From contig NC_134941.1 of the NCBI RefSeq assembly GCF_051020765.1, positions 4,712,001-4,776,000 on the forward strand: a stretch of 64,000 nt of DNA. Reading direction: 5' to 3'. Origin of the DNA: Lasioglossum baleicum (lineage: Eukaryota > Arthropoda > Insecta > Hymenoptera > Halictidae). Positions 25,954-38,202 of this stretch are shown here, piece after piece (the stretch's first letter is position 1; every line of letters starts with the position of its first letter). The position numbers and the translations under genes were made by a program. Under the pieces are notes generated by a model. That model was not told the origin of the DNA. It did not search any database and worked only from the letters and a program-made list of their open reading frames with translations.

Positions 25954-26640
25954 CAGGGACCAAAAATAACAGTTATTCTAAAATTTTCTACGATAAAAAT
26001 CATTAATAAAAAGTTGATTATTATTTAAATTTAAGATAATCTACAAAAAATATAAAGAAAAAAATTCGAAGAACAAAATGATTAAAAGATTTCGATTTGT
26101 ATACTTTTTGGTTACTAGTAACAGTTATTAGTGTCCAAAAAATTGGATCCTCCTCGATAGCTGATATCGATGAAGAAAAACTGTTTCGATTTCTCTCATC
26201 GATAATTGTTATGACTGATCGAAATAAACTCGTATCGATAACTATTATGAACGATCAAAATAAATTCCTCTCGTCAACAACTGTTATGAGCGACCGAAAT
26301 AAACTTCTCCCATCGATAACTGTTATGAGCGATCAAAATAAATTTCTCTCATTGATAACATTTACCAACAAGAGAAAAATTTTCGATTTTAATCAATGAA
26401 ATACTTGTTATTCCATGACTTTGTTCTTTTTGGTTATAACTAGACTGCGGATTTTATGCACTTATGACAAAAATGGGTACATACAATTTAAAGCCGTGGA
26501 CATGTTAAAAATATTTAAGGGCATAGGATAATTAAAAGAAGAATTCAATTTTTATTTGGCTCTTGTGTCCTGCAATCAATGCAAACATTTTTTATTTCGC
26601 ATAAAGATCCGCTGTCTAGTTATGACAGTTAGGGTCCCTG
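25954..26640. mobile_element. Non-autonomous hAT element with 39-bp subterminal repeats
   Basis: Flanked by a perfect 8-bp duplication ATTCCAAG (25946-25953 and 26641-26648). The tips are CAGGGACC and GGTCCCTG. The interior at about 26195-26370 is a tandem array of about four 39-bp units built on ATCGATAACTGTTATGAGCG followed by ATCGAAATAAA; because 39 is a multiple of three, it is read as a 13-residue repeat in the frame at 26097-26399, which is not a real gene. The element is related over both ends to the longer copy at 38203-39340 and lacks that copy's interior. It is interrupted by another element at 26441-26618. Confidence 0.9.
26441..26618 (+). mobile_element. 178-bp TIR element nested in the hAT element
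   Basis: Inserted in the right arm of the hAT copy. The relative at 38203-39340 shows the empty site as GGTTACAACAGTTAGGGCCC (reverse-complement reading). Here the same place is split, with GTTATAAC (26433-26440) before and GTTATGAC (26619-26626) after, an 8-bp duplication with one change. The tips are TAGACTGCGG and CCGCTGTCTA. No coding capacity. The 8-bp duplication suggests mobilisation by a hAT-type transposase of a different family. Confidence 0.85.
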
Positions 26641-26759
26641 ATTCCAAGTTCTAAATTTTCTATAATAAGAAACCATTCGAGCAATATTTTGTGAAGAAAG
26701 ATTTATACTTTCATGGATTCACTGTATTGACATTTCTGGAAGGTTTTGTACATTATTTC

Positions 26760-27240
26760 CGGTGTCGCCAGTCCCTTTTTTCGCGGGGGCGACCAGATGT
26801 CCACCCTGATGTTTCATCCCCTCGCCAGAACATCCCATGGACGACTAAAGACGTAGGAATTTGGAAGTCCATATATCGCGATGGCAACTGGCAGGCTGCG
26901 TTCCCTGGTGGCACGCCTTAGCGGGCCCTAAGGGTCTCTTCCCTCTTCTTTTCCCAATTTCCTCGCTCCGTCCGGTACACTTGGGAGATGCCAGAGGCAA
27001 TGAAAGTACGCCACCTTTCTGTCCGTCTTAAAAGTTCGGCCAGCCTGCCAGGAAAAGACGAGTTTATGGCCGTGGCCATGCTACGATCCGCACGGGAGCA
27101 GCCAACGACTCGACAGCAGCCTCCCTTCTGTTTGTCTTTCCCGTTGCCGCTCTTAAAGTTGTTCCCTTCTTTCGGGCAACACCGTGAATTATTAGAAGTG
27201 GAAGGCCGCTGGTTACCTCCAAAATGAAATATTCGATTAG
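26760..27240. other. GC-rich patch, no gene recognised
   Basis: Raised GC with overlapping frames on both strands (26691-26921 plus, 26988-27227 plus, 27064-27336 minus). No recognisable domain or convincing exon. Confidence 0.3.
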
Positions 27241-30200
27241 CTGCTCCTTTCCATGGAATCTATAATTCATCGGGCGCGACAAGAATATCTCTGGAATTTG
27301 GAAACTCAAAATTTGCCACTCGGAATTGGTCTTCACGGTAACCGTTTGTTCTTATTGTTGAACTTGCACTACTTAACATTAGAAGGAGCATTAAAAGTGA
27401 CTATTTTACATTACTTTATACAAATAAAAAGAACGTGTCCATCTCCAAATTTTTAGCCATTTTTTAATAATATATACCCGAGGAAGTAAAGTCGAATAAT
27501 TCCTCATGAATACACTTTTACAAACTCAGTAAAGTACAGTAGATTAAAAATGCTTGTCGCAGAGACCCACCATAGCGTCTGGCAAGATTTTACGATGGTG
27601 CTTGAAAGTCTCTTAAACTATACTGTATTGATTAGATTCATGGCGCAATATCAACTATATGGTTTATGTTTCTTCGATTTAAGTCTGAGTTCGTGAATTC
27701 CTTTTATAGAGTGTCTGACTCTTCGGTTTATGGTACACATTTATTATTCATGTCTGAATCTAATCTACTAAAAAATTTTACGATTTCATTCTATTTGCAG
27801 TAATCATTCCTGAGGATCCATAATTAGTGCATTCGCATACATAGGTTAAAAAATATATTTCAACTCATCTAAAATGTCTATTAAATTTCGAGTTTCATAT
27901 TTCAATTTGTGTTATTAGTATTAGAAAAATGGCATGATATACGTTGATATCGAAAAAGATAACATTTACTTTAAAAGCGTATATTATTCCTCGAATATTC
28001 CCCAAGAGATGTTCGCAATACGGACGTACGACATCGCCAAGAAAATTTTTATCTCGCGATCGATGAAACAGGAATCCATAGTGCGGGCAATAGAATTTTT
28101 TTTATCATCTCCTTCGATATGGAAGCAAATTGACAACTCGTAAACGACACTAAACATTAAACCAATTCGACGATGACTTCGCAATTGTTAAATTGTATAT
28201 GACGTAACTAGTGAAAGAGGACGATGCACACGTATGACGGGAACGAGTGTCGAATCTCTTGCATATTCAACATCGATGGAATCGATTCATTCACGCATGC
28301 TATTGTAAATCAGAACCACGATCGGGACCTGTTCAAACGATTTGTTCTCGAAGTTCCGTTCAGCCCTGGATCTCGAGAAATCTGTCCAGTCGATTCCAGA
28401 AATTCGCCAATGTTCGTAGAAAGCTTTCGAGAATATAAGAGACTCCTCCAGCGCTCATCTTTTAATATTTTTCTCGATTCATTTATCTTATATCAAACAT
28501 GAATTACAAAGGAAGGAATTTAATGATTTTTTTCTTTATGTTTTCTTGGATCCGAAAAGTAATTAGAACAGAATAGAAAATATGTTCTTGAATAAATCTA
28601 TGAATGAACATCTTAATTTTATCTTTGTATTTCAATTAAAAACGCTATGAACTTCCAATTTAATAATTTTTTGAAATATAGAGTTTTTAATTTTCAACGA
28701 AACGTAGATGTTTTAATTTTCAAGATAGATTTGCATTCAAATTCAATGTTCCGTAACCTACCGTGTAAAAGTCGAATGTTGAGAAGTTACAATCCTAAAA
28801 GTTAGGCGATGAGTTTGCTTGTTTATACCTGTTCCTTCCACGCCTAGCCACGAATTTCGAAAGTTTAAAAGTTTGCGAGACGTGTGTACGAGATTTGTAC
28901 TAAGCAGGAGGTAAACAAGCTCTCACAGTCCAGGTTCAAGATGTTCAGAGATCGACGAAGAGCATGGGAAAACAAAATGGTACATGTTTCCGAAATTGCG
29001 TTCTCAAGTTCTCTGAATTCAGGTAGATAATTCTCATTTTGCATAGAAATTCGCTATTTACTGATAAAAATTCATTATGACGATTCAGAACCAAAAATGA
29101 AAAATCTAGAAAAATGTTTTCTATTCGTTTCTGTAAAATTTGAAATTGCAAACTTCAAGAGTGGAAAAGTTACACAGAGAGAAAACTGTGTGCTCGAAAA
29201 ACTGGTGTACGCATTAGTAATTGGAAAAGCAGCAGAAAAAGTTGTTTTTAATTAAAGAACTTGATGGAAAAGCGAAAAGTTTGAAAACGAGAAAACGTGC
29301 AATTAGCAAGTCATAAGAGTCGGAAAGAAAGCAATTGATTGCCGGCAGAATGGTAATGGAACAGCGCGAGGTATACATATGTAGCGTGGAATTCCACTTC
29401 ACGAATCTCATTCAACTGTTGATATATCTGAAACAAGCGTGAACACATTCATTCCGCATTTGTAATGAATGATCTGACAATCAATGAGCGGCTCCCGCAC
29501 ACAGCTATCGCGCATGTTAAAACGTAATTTCAACGATACATGCTTCACCTTCAATGGCACGAACGTTGAAAGGGTGAAATCGATGAAAGAGGAAAATGGC
29601 ACTTGAGCGGAATAAGGGAACCAAAGGAACAGGTAAATAGACGCGAAAGGAGCGCTTCGTTCGGCAGAGATTCGCTTGATTCAATAACCTTTAAGTCTTG
29701 TTGCTCATTTATTCACCCATAGCACGCCGTTTATCTCTTTGATCCCCTGGGCGAGACTCCTTTTTCGTGTGCACTCGCGACACTTACTTTTTTCACTGAC
29801 GACCGGATACTGTTTGATTCATTAGGCCTACTTCGGTCTGTGCACGAGAATGCACATTCGAGAGAGACTTCTCACAGAATTTATTATCTACTGCAATGAA
29901 ACATACTAAGAAGATACATACAAAAATTATTTGAACACTGAATTTCCCCAAAAAAGACGTCACTATATCTCGACTCATTTTAAAGCCTCTACTTCTGCTA
30001 TTATTCATTTTTGTCAAGATATGTTTGCATGGTACAACGACTGGAAAAATGACGACGTTTCAATCGAGTTCATTCACTCATTCTAACTGACTGGGAATTT
30101 TATTCATTTAAAAACGTGACTATGTGGTATTTCAAACAGCAGAAGACTTAAAAAGCTTTCAAAATATCGACATATTATTTCAATTCGTTAAAACACCTCT

Positions 30201-31315
30201 ACAATGCTAGAAATAAAAGTATGCAGCAAATAATTTAAAAAAATTATGATCCTCTTTTTTCGCATCGTACAAGTTCGGTATAAAATATTTTTTAATATCT
30301 CTGAAAATAACGAAGACATTGGGAATTAGAATTAATGCTTCATCCTTTGGGTTTGCTATGTACCTTTTTTTAAATGCGAATTAAATTTAAGTGGAAAGAT
30401 AATGGAATTTCTTTTTGTTATTAAAGGCTGATAGAATTTCAGTGTATTTTCAGGGTGAAAGGACTTTTACGGGAACTCGGATTCGAAATTGCACAAGCCA
30501 ACTGATACCCAGGCTACCCGTTAAAATAGCTCGTTCAAACTTTCACATTTCTAGCTTCGCTGCAGCTGAAAGTAAACCTGATTGCAAAGGGATGTAAATT
30601 CGAATTCCGTCTGAACTATGGTACCTAAAGTATGAAGCCATGTAAATCATTTACCTCGCGCGCAGTCGTCGGGCAATTAGTATGCAAATGCATTTTCATT
30701 ATTAATCTATGACTCGGCGAAGTACCCGGGCTTGCGCCTTGAGTTTTAGCTCCTTTTCCGAATTACGGTTACCACGGTTACCCTCGTGAACAATTCGACC
30801 CTGCCCTGCGCTCCCAGAAATTCAAAACAGCACAAAACAAGTCGGCCAAAGCGAGGGCAAACAGTTGTAATTAAAAGTTTCGTAAAGTGAGCTCGGCCCG
30901 TTTTTCTATTACGTGTACTTTGGAAATACTTTGTCCATCGACGGAACCCAGTAATTATAAAATAACTTGCAAAAATATCCATTCACCCGAACAATTTGTC
31001 ATGCGCGAGGAGTCGATGCTCGTTGTCATTCTCATTGATCTCTGTGGAAACGTTGCAACTCTCTGCGGAGCTGCTACCATTTTTCGAACTAATTCTGCAC
31101 TTCACTTTTGAGTATGCTTTCAGAGTTTCGATATTTTTCACACAGTTACTATGCAATTTTATGTAAAACTAGAATCAATAAAAAATTGATGTGCAAAAAA
31201 CTGCTTGAATGTTGCTCGAGTAACGAAGTCATTTTTCTAGTTGAAGAGAAAATTAGTAGTACATTGTATAATTTATTTAAATATGTTTATCACAGAGAAA
31301 ATATGATCTTGATTG
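27241..31315. other. Unique sequence, no gene seen
   Basis: AT-rich with scattered moderate-GC stretches (near 28220-28450, 29640-29800 and 30640-30960). The short frames have no family motifs. No transposon ends with target duplications were found in this stretch. Confidence 0.35.
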
Positions 31316-31323
31316 CCCATAGT

Positions 31324-31692
31324 CAGTGTTGGGCAATAAATAAATTTATTTAAATAAATTTGAGCAAGTCTAAATAGAATTATTTAAAATAAAATAGTTA
31401 ATTGCTATTTACAAATACAATTTCAATTATTATTTGTTTGACAGTCTGAAAAGTTCGCTATAGCAGACAAAAACGCGTACGTGTTAATTATATAATATAT
31501 ACAAAATACAAGAAATAAGACAAGACCAAAAACTATTTATTTGATTTCCACCTAAATCCAAACAATAAATAATCTTTTATTTGCAAATAAGAATTAATAA
31601 ATAGATCACTTTTGGAATTATTTAAATTACTTTTATTTAAATAAAAAGTTTAGTCATTATTTATTATTTAAAATAAAATTTGCCCAACACTG
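31324..31692. mobile_element. Non-autonomous hAT element
   Basis: A 369-bp element with flanks CCCATAGT (31316-31323) and CCTATAGT (31693-31700), an 8-bp duplication with one change. The tips are CAGTGTTGGGCAA and TTGCCCAACACTG, perfectly inverted. The interior consists of AATAAATTATTT-type words on both strands. No transposase. Confidence 0.9.
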
Positions 31693-31700
31693 CCTATAGT

Positions 31701-33832
31701 ATAAGCCTACGTCTTGCACCACTCTTGTCTAGTCTCTTGTAAAACCTATTTCCAAAATATTGAAATAAATAATCTTTTGTAATACAATTTTTTAATTTCG
31801 CTTACAAAAGCAAAATTGAGGAAACTAAAATCAGTGGCAACTAGACTTCTATCGACACGACAACAAAACCGAACATCCTGAAGAATACTGGCGCATCCAG
31901 CTGTCTTTGACACGGGGAAGCTTATCGTAAGCGCAGCCTGTCAAGCAACCGGACAAGTTCATAGGTTGCCCGGCGATAAATTCACTATAATACGAAACTA
32001 TATATATATATTTGTGGAATATTTCCTCGGAACTTTTGCATGACCGACCGGTGCGAAGGCACATAAATATGTAGCAGTGGTAAAGAAGTGTCCCCGCGGC
32101 TCTAATGTAATTCCTCCCTGGTCACTGTCGGAAAGTTAAAAACTTGCTATCTCCGAAGGTTTTCAGCTCGAGGAAAGAAACTTCACCGTATATAGAACCG
32201 ATGAGAGCGTGCGTGGAAACCGTCTAGAAAACATTTTTCATCGTTGCGAGCGACGCAGCATAGTTATACGTATGGACGTGTCCAAATCTCGCGCCGACGC
32301 GTTACTTATCGTTAGGGGCTCGAAAACCTGCAAGGATTTGCCAATTCCTCCGATCTTATTTTTCTCTCCTCTGTTACGAGGAACGTGGTCTCTCGCCGTC
32401 GATAAAGTCAGCGGCCGAGGACGTACATTTCCGGATCAGAGCTACGTCCGTTGCTACCATTGTCTCTAGCGCTCTGCGAGCCCTTCAGCACACCCGCACA
32501 CACCCTTCACACACCACCGAAAGGGACTTCCTTCTAAGAGGTATTTTGTCTGAATTTGCTACCGTGTCTCGAAGAACTGTTCTTCCGGCACGTAGCAACT
32601 CAGACGAATGAGGATACTGACTATTTAGTTGAAACAGACTGGCACGTGTACTGTGTGGAATAAAAATGTTAGAACCATTTGCTACACTGAAAGTTCCTGC
32701 AACGTTTGTGTGACAGACAAGATTATTTATTGTGTGATTGATAAATATAATTTTTGCACTGTAGCTCTAACTATTTGATCACCCACTGCAGATCACAATA
32801 ATATATATCAATAGATGTGAAATAGCAAAAGATGAAAGAATACCTTATATTCATTATTATACACAAGAATATTAATCCTGGGTTATAAGATACTAATTTC
32901 AAGTATAGGTACTTACGAATTTTTCACAATATTCTGTTTCTCCGTCGGATCAACAGGACACTGCAATTTGCGCGAATAAGTTTGAAGCAAAACACAGCAC
33001 ATTATCCAAAATTGTGACAGCGAACGGGAAGAAGTTACTCTGATCACGGTCAAAATAGTACTGCGGTTGTTACCTCGGTGTTTTGTGAATGGTTTAGGTG
33101 GGGAAATGTTGCGTTTGTTAATTGGACGAGTATGTGTCGGAAGGACTTTAGATTGAGAAGTGGGGAAACCGTCAAGAACTTACTTTTGGTATTGTATTTG
33201 GTCGTTAATTACGTGATTTATGAGGGTAGTCCACTCGTCGCTTCGATGGGTCCGTCGCATGTGTTGTCGATCTGTTTTTTTGCTTGCTATAAACTCCTTT
33301 ACAGGTATATCGCCTAATCCGCTGGAGGAACGGTGAGGTACGGTAACATTTTATAATACAGGATTAATATCCTTATAACAATGGATATAAGATATTCTTC
33401 CATATTTTGCAACTTCAAATCTATAATTCGAATGGTCTGGGAGACGATGACGTTGGACGGGCCTAGCGACGAATGTCCCTTTAAATTTCGTTTGCTTGAA
33501 GCACGTACACTATTATGTTCTGTCTCATCGACACGGTCGGGTGGACTGTAGTAGTAGGCTTTTGTCTATACGTATAACTCTCCACGCAATCAAATTTTCC
33601 AAAAACTTTAACAGCATATATCTATTTAACTATTTGTTTGCGACATGTGGCTTCTTTCAAACTTTTTCTCTTCCGGATGAGTGGAAGGTGTTGATGTAAA
33701 AGACAACTTTACCAACAATTTTCTTTGTCGTAAACAATTTTGCAGCAAGTTTCTCTTACAAATGTCCACCGAGTCAGAGGTGTAGATTCACCCCTAGGGC
33801 GGATGACCATTACTTTTTATGCACCCTGTACT
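31701..33832. other. Unique sequence, no gene seen
   Basis: Contains a short (TA)n run at about 32000 and a GC-richer patch at about 32160-32520 with a CACACCC-rich stretch. No gene recognised. Confidence 0.35.
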
Positions 33833-36210
33833 GTACACCTAGTAATATGACTATTATCGTCTCAGGAACATATTCGATAGGTTGACTAATAAATAGCATA
33901 AAGCTTATAGCATAAATAGTATAATAAATAGCAAACAGCTTCAGTCACATCGAATTTCATTTAATTTGTATATCAAGGGGTCGGAACTATCAATTTTTTA
34001 ATAAACTTGCACAAGTTGCAAATGGTTCTACAGCATCTACCCTTCAGAAAGTGTCGCAGCAACGTCTCAAGCAATCTGCTTGCTGCAAGTACAAAATAAT
34101 TATGCTACAGAGGCTTTCGTCGATGATTTATATTTCCCAAAGTTATATAAGACGACGTAGTCCCCGGAAGCAGCGTGATCATCCGTTCCGAAGAGTTATG
34201 TACTGTCATCCAGCATTTTTCCGTTCATCCTCATCGGGACCGGTCTCCCGACTCTTTTTCCCTTCGCCTTTGTTCTGTGTCAAGTGTACGGCTGCGAGTG
34301 GAAGAACGTAAAGCGCATTAATCTCACGCGGGACTTCGCTGAGAGAGAGCTCGGTTATTTTTCGAAGTTCGTCTCGTGCGATGCTGTAAACTTCTGGGCG
34401 AACTTCATTTCCGGCCGCGGCTCCGCCGGAAGGAATTCGACGGCCGGCCGTAAAGCTAACACCGCGCCATCGAAATTTCCTTCTGCCGGTGAGAGGTCAG
34501 GGCGAGAAAAAATGGTCTTGCATATCAGAGAATCGGGGGTGACGTCTGTGCGGGATTACAAAAATTTTTATCGGTCACTGACGAGTTGCGCTCCGCGGGG
34601 CTGGCCCACGACGACTATAAAAGGTAACGACACGGCCGGCGATTCTCGTTTCATGACTCAGTCCGGATTTCTCAGTCTGGGCCAGTAAGGAAAACAGCGA
34701 GAGCTCTGTCGGAGTGTTATTCGATGCTTGCATGATTCATAAATCCGTATTATCGACATGTGCAACCGACCGCGGTATATAGATGACGAAGAAATTATTA
34801 TTGGTGGCATAGTAGACACTTGTGTCTCGCAGAAAACTAGGCTGTCACGGACGTGATAAGCGTCACAGTTTTGATTACAAATTAATAGTTTGGCATTTCT
34901 TGTGTTAGATTCAAGTGAGACACCCTGTAGAACAAAACTCGCGTCAATGGTTTTTGAATTGCTAATCGCACGGGGATATACGATGAAGCGGATCTTACGT
35001 GGACCGAAGTTTGATCAGCCAACATTTCATTACCGGCTTCCATATTTTAGTATTTACTCGGCCATTTTCCATATATTATATTTTGCATCTTCTGGTACAA
35101 AATTAAACTTGTAACATTTTATCTCGAGGTTACGCAATTATTTGTCTATTAGAAATCAATGATTAATATTCAAGGATCAAAATTCAAATGTGTTAATCTA
35201 GACTTAAAAATTATTTTCTATACTCAAGAAGTTTAATCATGTATTCATAAATATTTTCATAATGTATAGAATTGTATTATAGAAGACATGTAATGTTTCT
35301 TTGTATTTCACAAGAAGGTCCAATAATTGCACAAATTCAATCTCATTAGGAGTCGCAAGACCTGAAGGCAGTAATTACAGTGATTAGCTCTGCAGTTTCG
35401 GCTTGATTACCAAAATTGCTTTGGTTGTTGGTGGATTTTTCAAAGTGGTGATTAGGTGGTTCTTTGCAGGGTCACACAGACCTACTGATAATACGAGGTT
35501 TAAAAGAATCTATGAGCTCTACTAATGAAACCAGGAGTACCAAGATACGCTAAGGTTGAAGGCTGGGGCGATTGCAGCAGCTATCGGACCAAGATAGGGC
35601 CACACTCACACCGAACCACACCGTGAAAATCTCAATATCGTCAGGTCGTTGGAGGGTGGTGCATAACTCGCCGCCGAAATTCCGCAGATTCCTGGAGGGA
35701 ACTCGTGAGTGAAAAAGGACAACAGGACGTTCATTTCCGTTAAAAGGCTTGCTCCCCGAGCGGTGTTCTTAATGGGTCACTCGATCCTTCCGCTGAAACA
35801 GGAGCCGCCGGTAAGAACAGCTTTGCAAACCAGTCTGCAATAAAGTGTTTCGCCTACATTTCAAGACGTCCCCCTCCCGCCCACGTGTATTCACTCCCGC
35901 AACCCCCGCTGCTGGCTTTCATCGTTCCGACTCTTCGCGCATTCTAGTGCATTCGGCCGGCCGCTTGATCCCCCGAGTTCCTCGCCTTCTGAATTCCAAT
36001 ATATTCGAGCGAGCGCCGCCTGTTAATTACCGTCTTCTCGGTATAACAAATATTTGCCGACTCTTCGCGTACTGATGCGACGCGAAAGCGAATTGTCGCA
36101 CTTTGAAATTGTAATCTCACACAGTTCCAGGGCCCCGAGGGCCCACCAATTTCGAGAGTTCCATGGGGTTGCGATTTTATCGCATTCTTTGCTTCTCCCT
36201 TCCCACCATT
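33833..36210. other. Unique sequence with two CpG-rich patches
   Basis: GC and CpG are high at about 34150-34700 and 35560-36180. The 134-codon plus frame at 34284-34688 is open in the first patch but looks like low-constraint GC-rich translation (G/S/A/R-rich) without a domain. CACCCTGTA words at about 33831 and 34919 resemble tips of the CAGGGTG family but have no inverted partner. Confidence 0.3.
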
Positions 36211-38194
36211 TTCATTGTTGTTAGGGATTATTGGATGGTGTGAGATCGAAAGTGGTACTTCCGCGGTGATAGAACGAAACTGTTCATTTTTATTAACAGA
36301 AGTTGTTTGTTTTTTTATCTTCCAAATAATTTCTTTTCTGTTTCAAGTTAACATTTCATATTGACACTGTGACCCTTGAACAGCAGACGTCTTTCACAAT
36401 TATAAAACTGATGTTGCTTACTCACAGCATTATTTATAAATTTTTATAAACACGATTTTTTAAACGGAAATGTTTTTACAGCTTGAAATTCTTTTAATTT
36501 GAGGTTTCGTTTTCTTCGTCAATACTTTTTCTTTGTCCACTGTCTCGAGGGATGGTGAAATTGCAGCAATTTGTCTTTTCTGCGTTTTCCAGTTCACTAA
36601 AGTACATCCGATGGTTTACCGAGAATTCGGTTAATTTCATTTAATCGAATTAATTATTCAATTAAATGCAAAGTAATGTTCGACATGGTACTACAGCAAA
36701 TGAAAATTGGAATTTGTTTGTGGGGTATATACAAAACATTTGGCTCCCCAGGGCCATCATGTAACTGAGTTATTCTACACAATCACTTTTTAATTTGCAA
36801 AAATGTATCAAGTTTGTATTGAAGCTTACACAAATTATACCAAAAGCAATTTAAAGTATAGAAATGTAATCACTTTAAAAAATCGGTATTTTATTCATTG
36901 TTACTTTTTATTTCAGTACATACTCGGTCACGGCTGGAATAAAATTGTGGAAAAATATGCAAATATGAATGAAACATGTTAAAGCAATTATGTAGCTGCG
37001 AGTGAAACATGTTACAGAAACTGTGTAACTTTGGATCGTGTAAAAAGAGATCTACCATGTGAAACTGTGAAAGCCAGGGTTACTTTTTTCAGCATTAAAA
37101 TACAAATGGCATTAGTAGATTCCGGATTTCATGCATTTAAGACAAAACTGAGTAGGTGCATTTTAAAACAGTAAAAACATTAAAATTATTAGTGAAAAAT
37201 ATAAATTTATATTTAGCTACTGCGGATATAAATAAAACATTCATATAACAATGAATATTGTTTTTCTGTACGGTACAAAATGAGTAAATTTGACACTGAT
37301 TTATTGTCATTCAAAACAATGTTGTGTCGTTGGAAATATTAAAAAATGTTCCAATATTTCGCCATACTAATTGAATGATTTCATACCTTTGAACAGTGCA
37401 TTATTATTAAATATTTTATGGAAATGCAAAAATATATGTTTTGTTAATATTGTTTTTAATTATACTGCGTTTTAATATACGCCTGAATGATTCTTCCAAC
37501 AATCACGGTTTTCATCGAATATTTTCTTTTGATGGTAATTATTTATAATTTACCAGTAAACTTAATATATTTTTCACTACACATGAAAAATGAAAACAAA
37601 TGTGGTTTTCATTTACTTTCACACAACAACAGTAAAATAATAATCCACTGGGGTATGTGGAAATAATAAAAATATTATTACTGTTTTCTGTTTCTTCTAC
37701 TGATATTTTATCTTATAATCACCACGTAAACGAAAACGTATGAAGGATGTACCTAAACACATTCAGCACAGGTCAGTCAAATTGAATGGTAAACGCTGAT
37801 CACATTGAATCCGTATAGTTTGAACAGTAGAGCTATTAATCGCCGACTATTTATTGAACCGGTGAAAATAACGCAGAAATTTCAACCAGCAGTTTATAAA
37901 CGCTTAATGGAATTGACTTAGCCGGAGTATTTACGTAATATCAAGTCACCGATAACGCTTTATTCCAATGAAAGCGGATAATTCATGGTAAAATTTTAAT
38001 TACGATAAAACATCGGATAACGTTAAAATATCGCGGTTTTAATTCACGCCGTTGCCAGCCAGTTTAACCGTCCTTTCCATCCAGAGTTCTCGACTCAACG
38101 AAAAATGACTTTGATTTATCCATTTAAACTTTCTACTTGAAATTCTCATAATTACTACCCCCACACCACGCCTCCTTTACTTTGTGGTATAAAT
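36211..38194. other. AT-rich sequence with decayed repeats
   Basis: No gene. At 37116-37170 a sequence starting TAGATTCCGGATTTCATGCA is similar to the left end of the TAGACTGCGG family. The phrase GTGAAACATGTTA recurs near 37000, with a shorter GAAACATGTTA just before it. Confidence 0.4.
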
Positions 38195-38202
38195 GAGGTA
38201 AC

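Noticed and set aside
26097..26399. 100-codon frame with repeated S-I-T-V-M-S-D-R-N-K residues
   Set aside because: It is the translation of the 39-bp subterminal repeats of a hAT element; the same array in the other copy is read on the opposite strand as well.
34284..34688. 134-codon plus-strand frame in GC-rich sequence
   Set aside because: Composition is G/S/A/R-rich with no domain, and GC-rich DNA lowers stop frequency. No splice or start context supports it.
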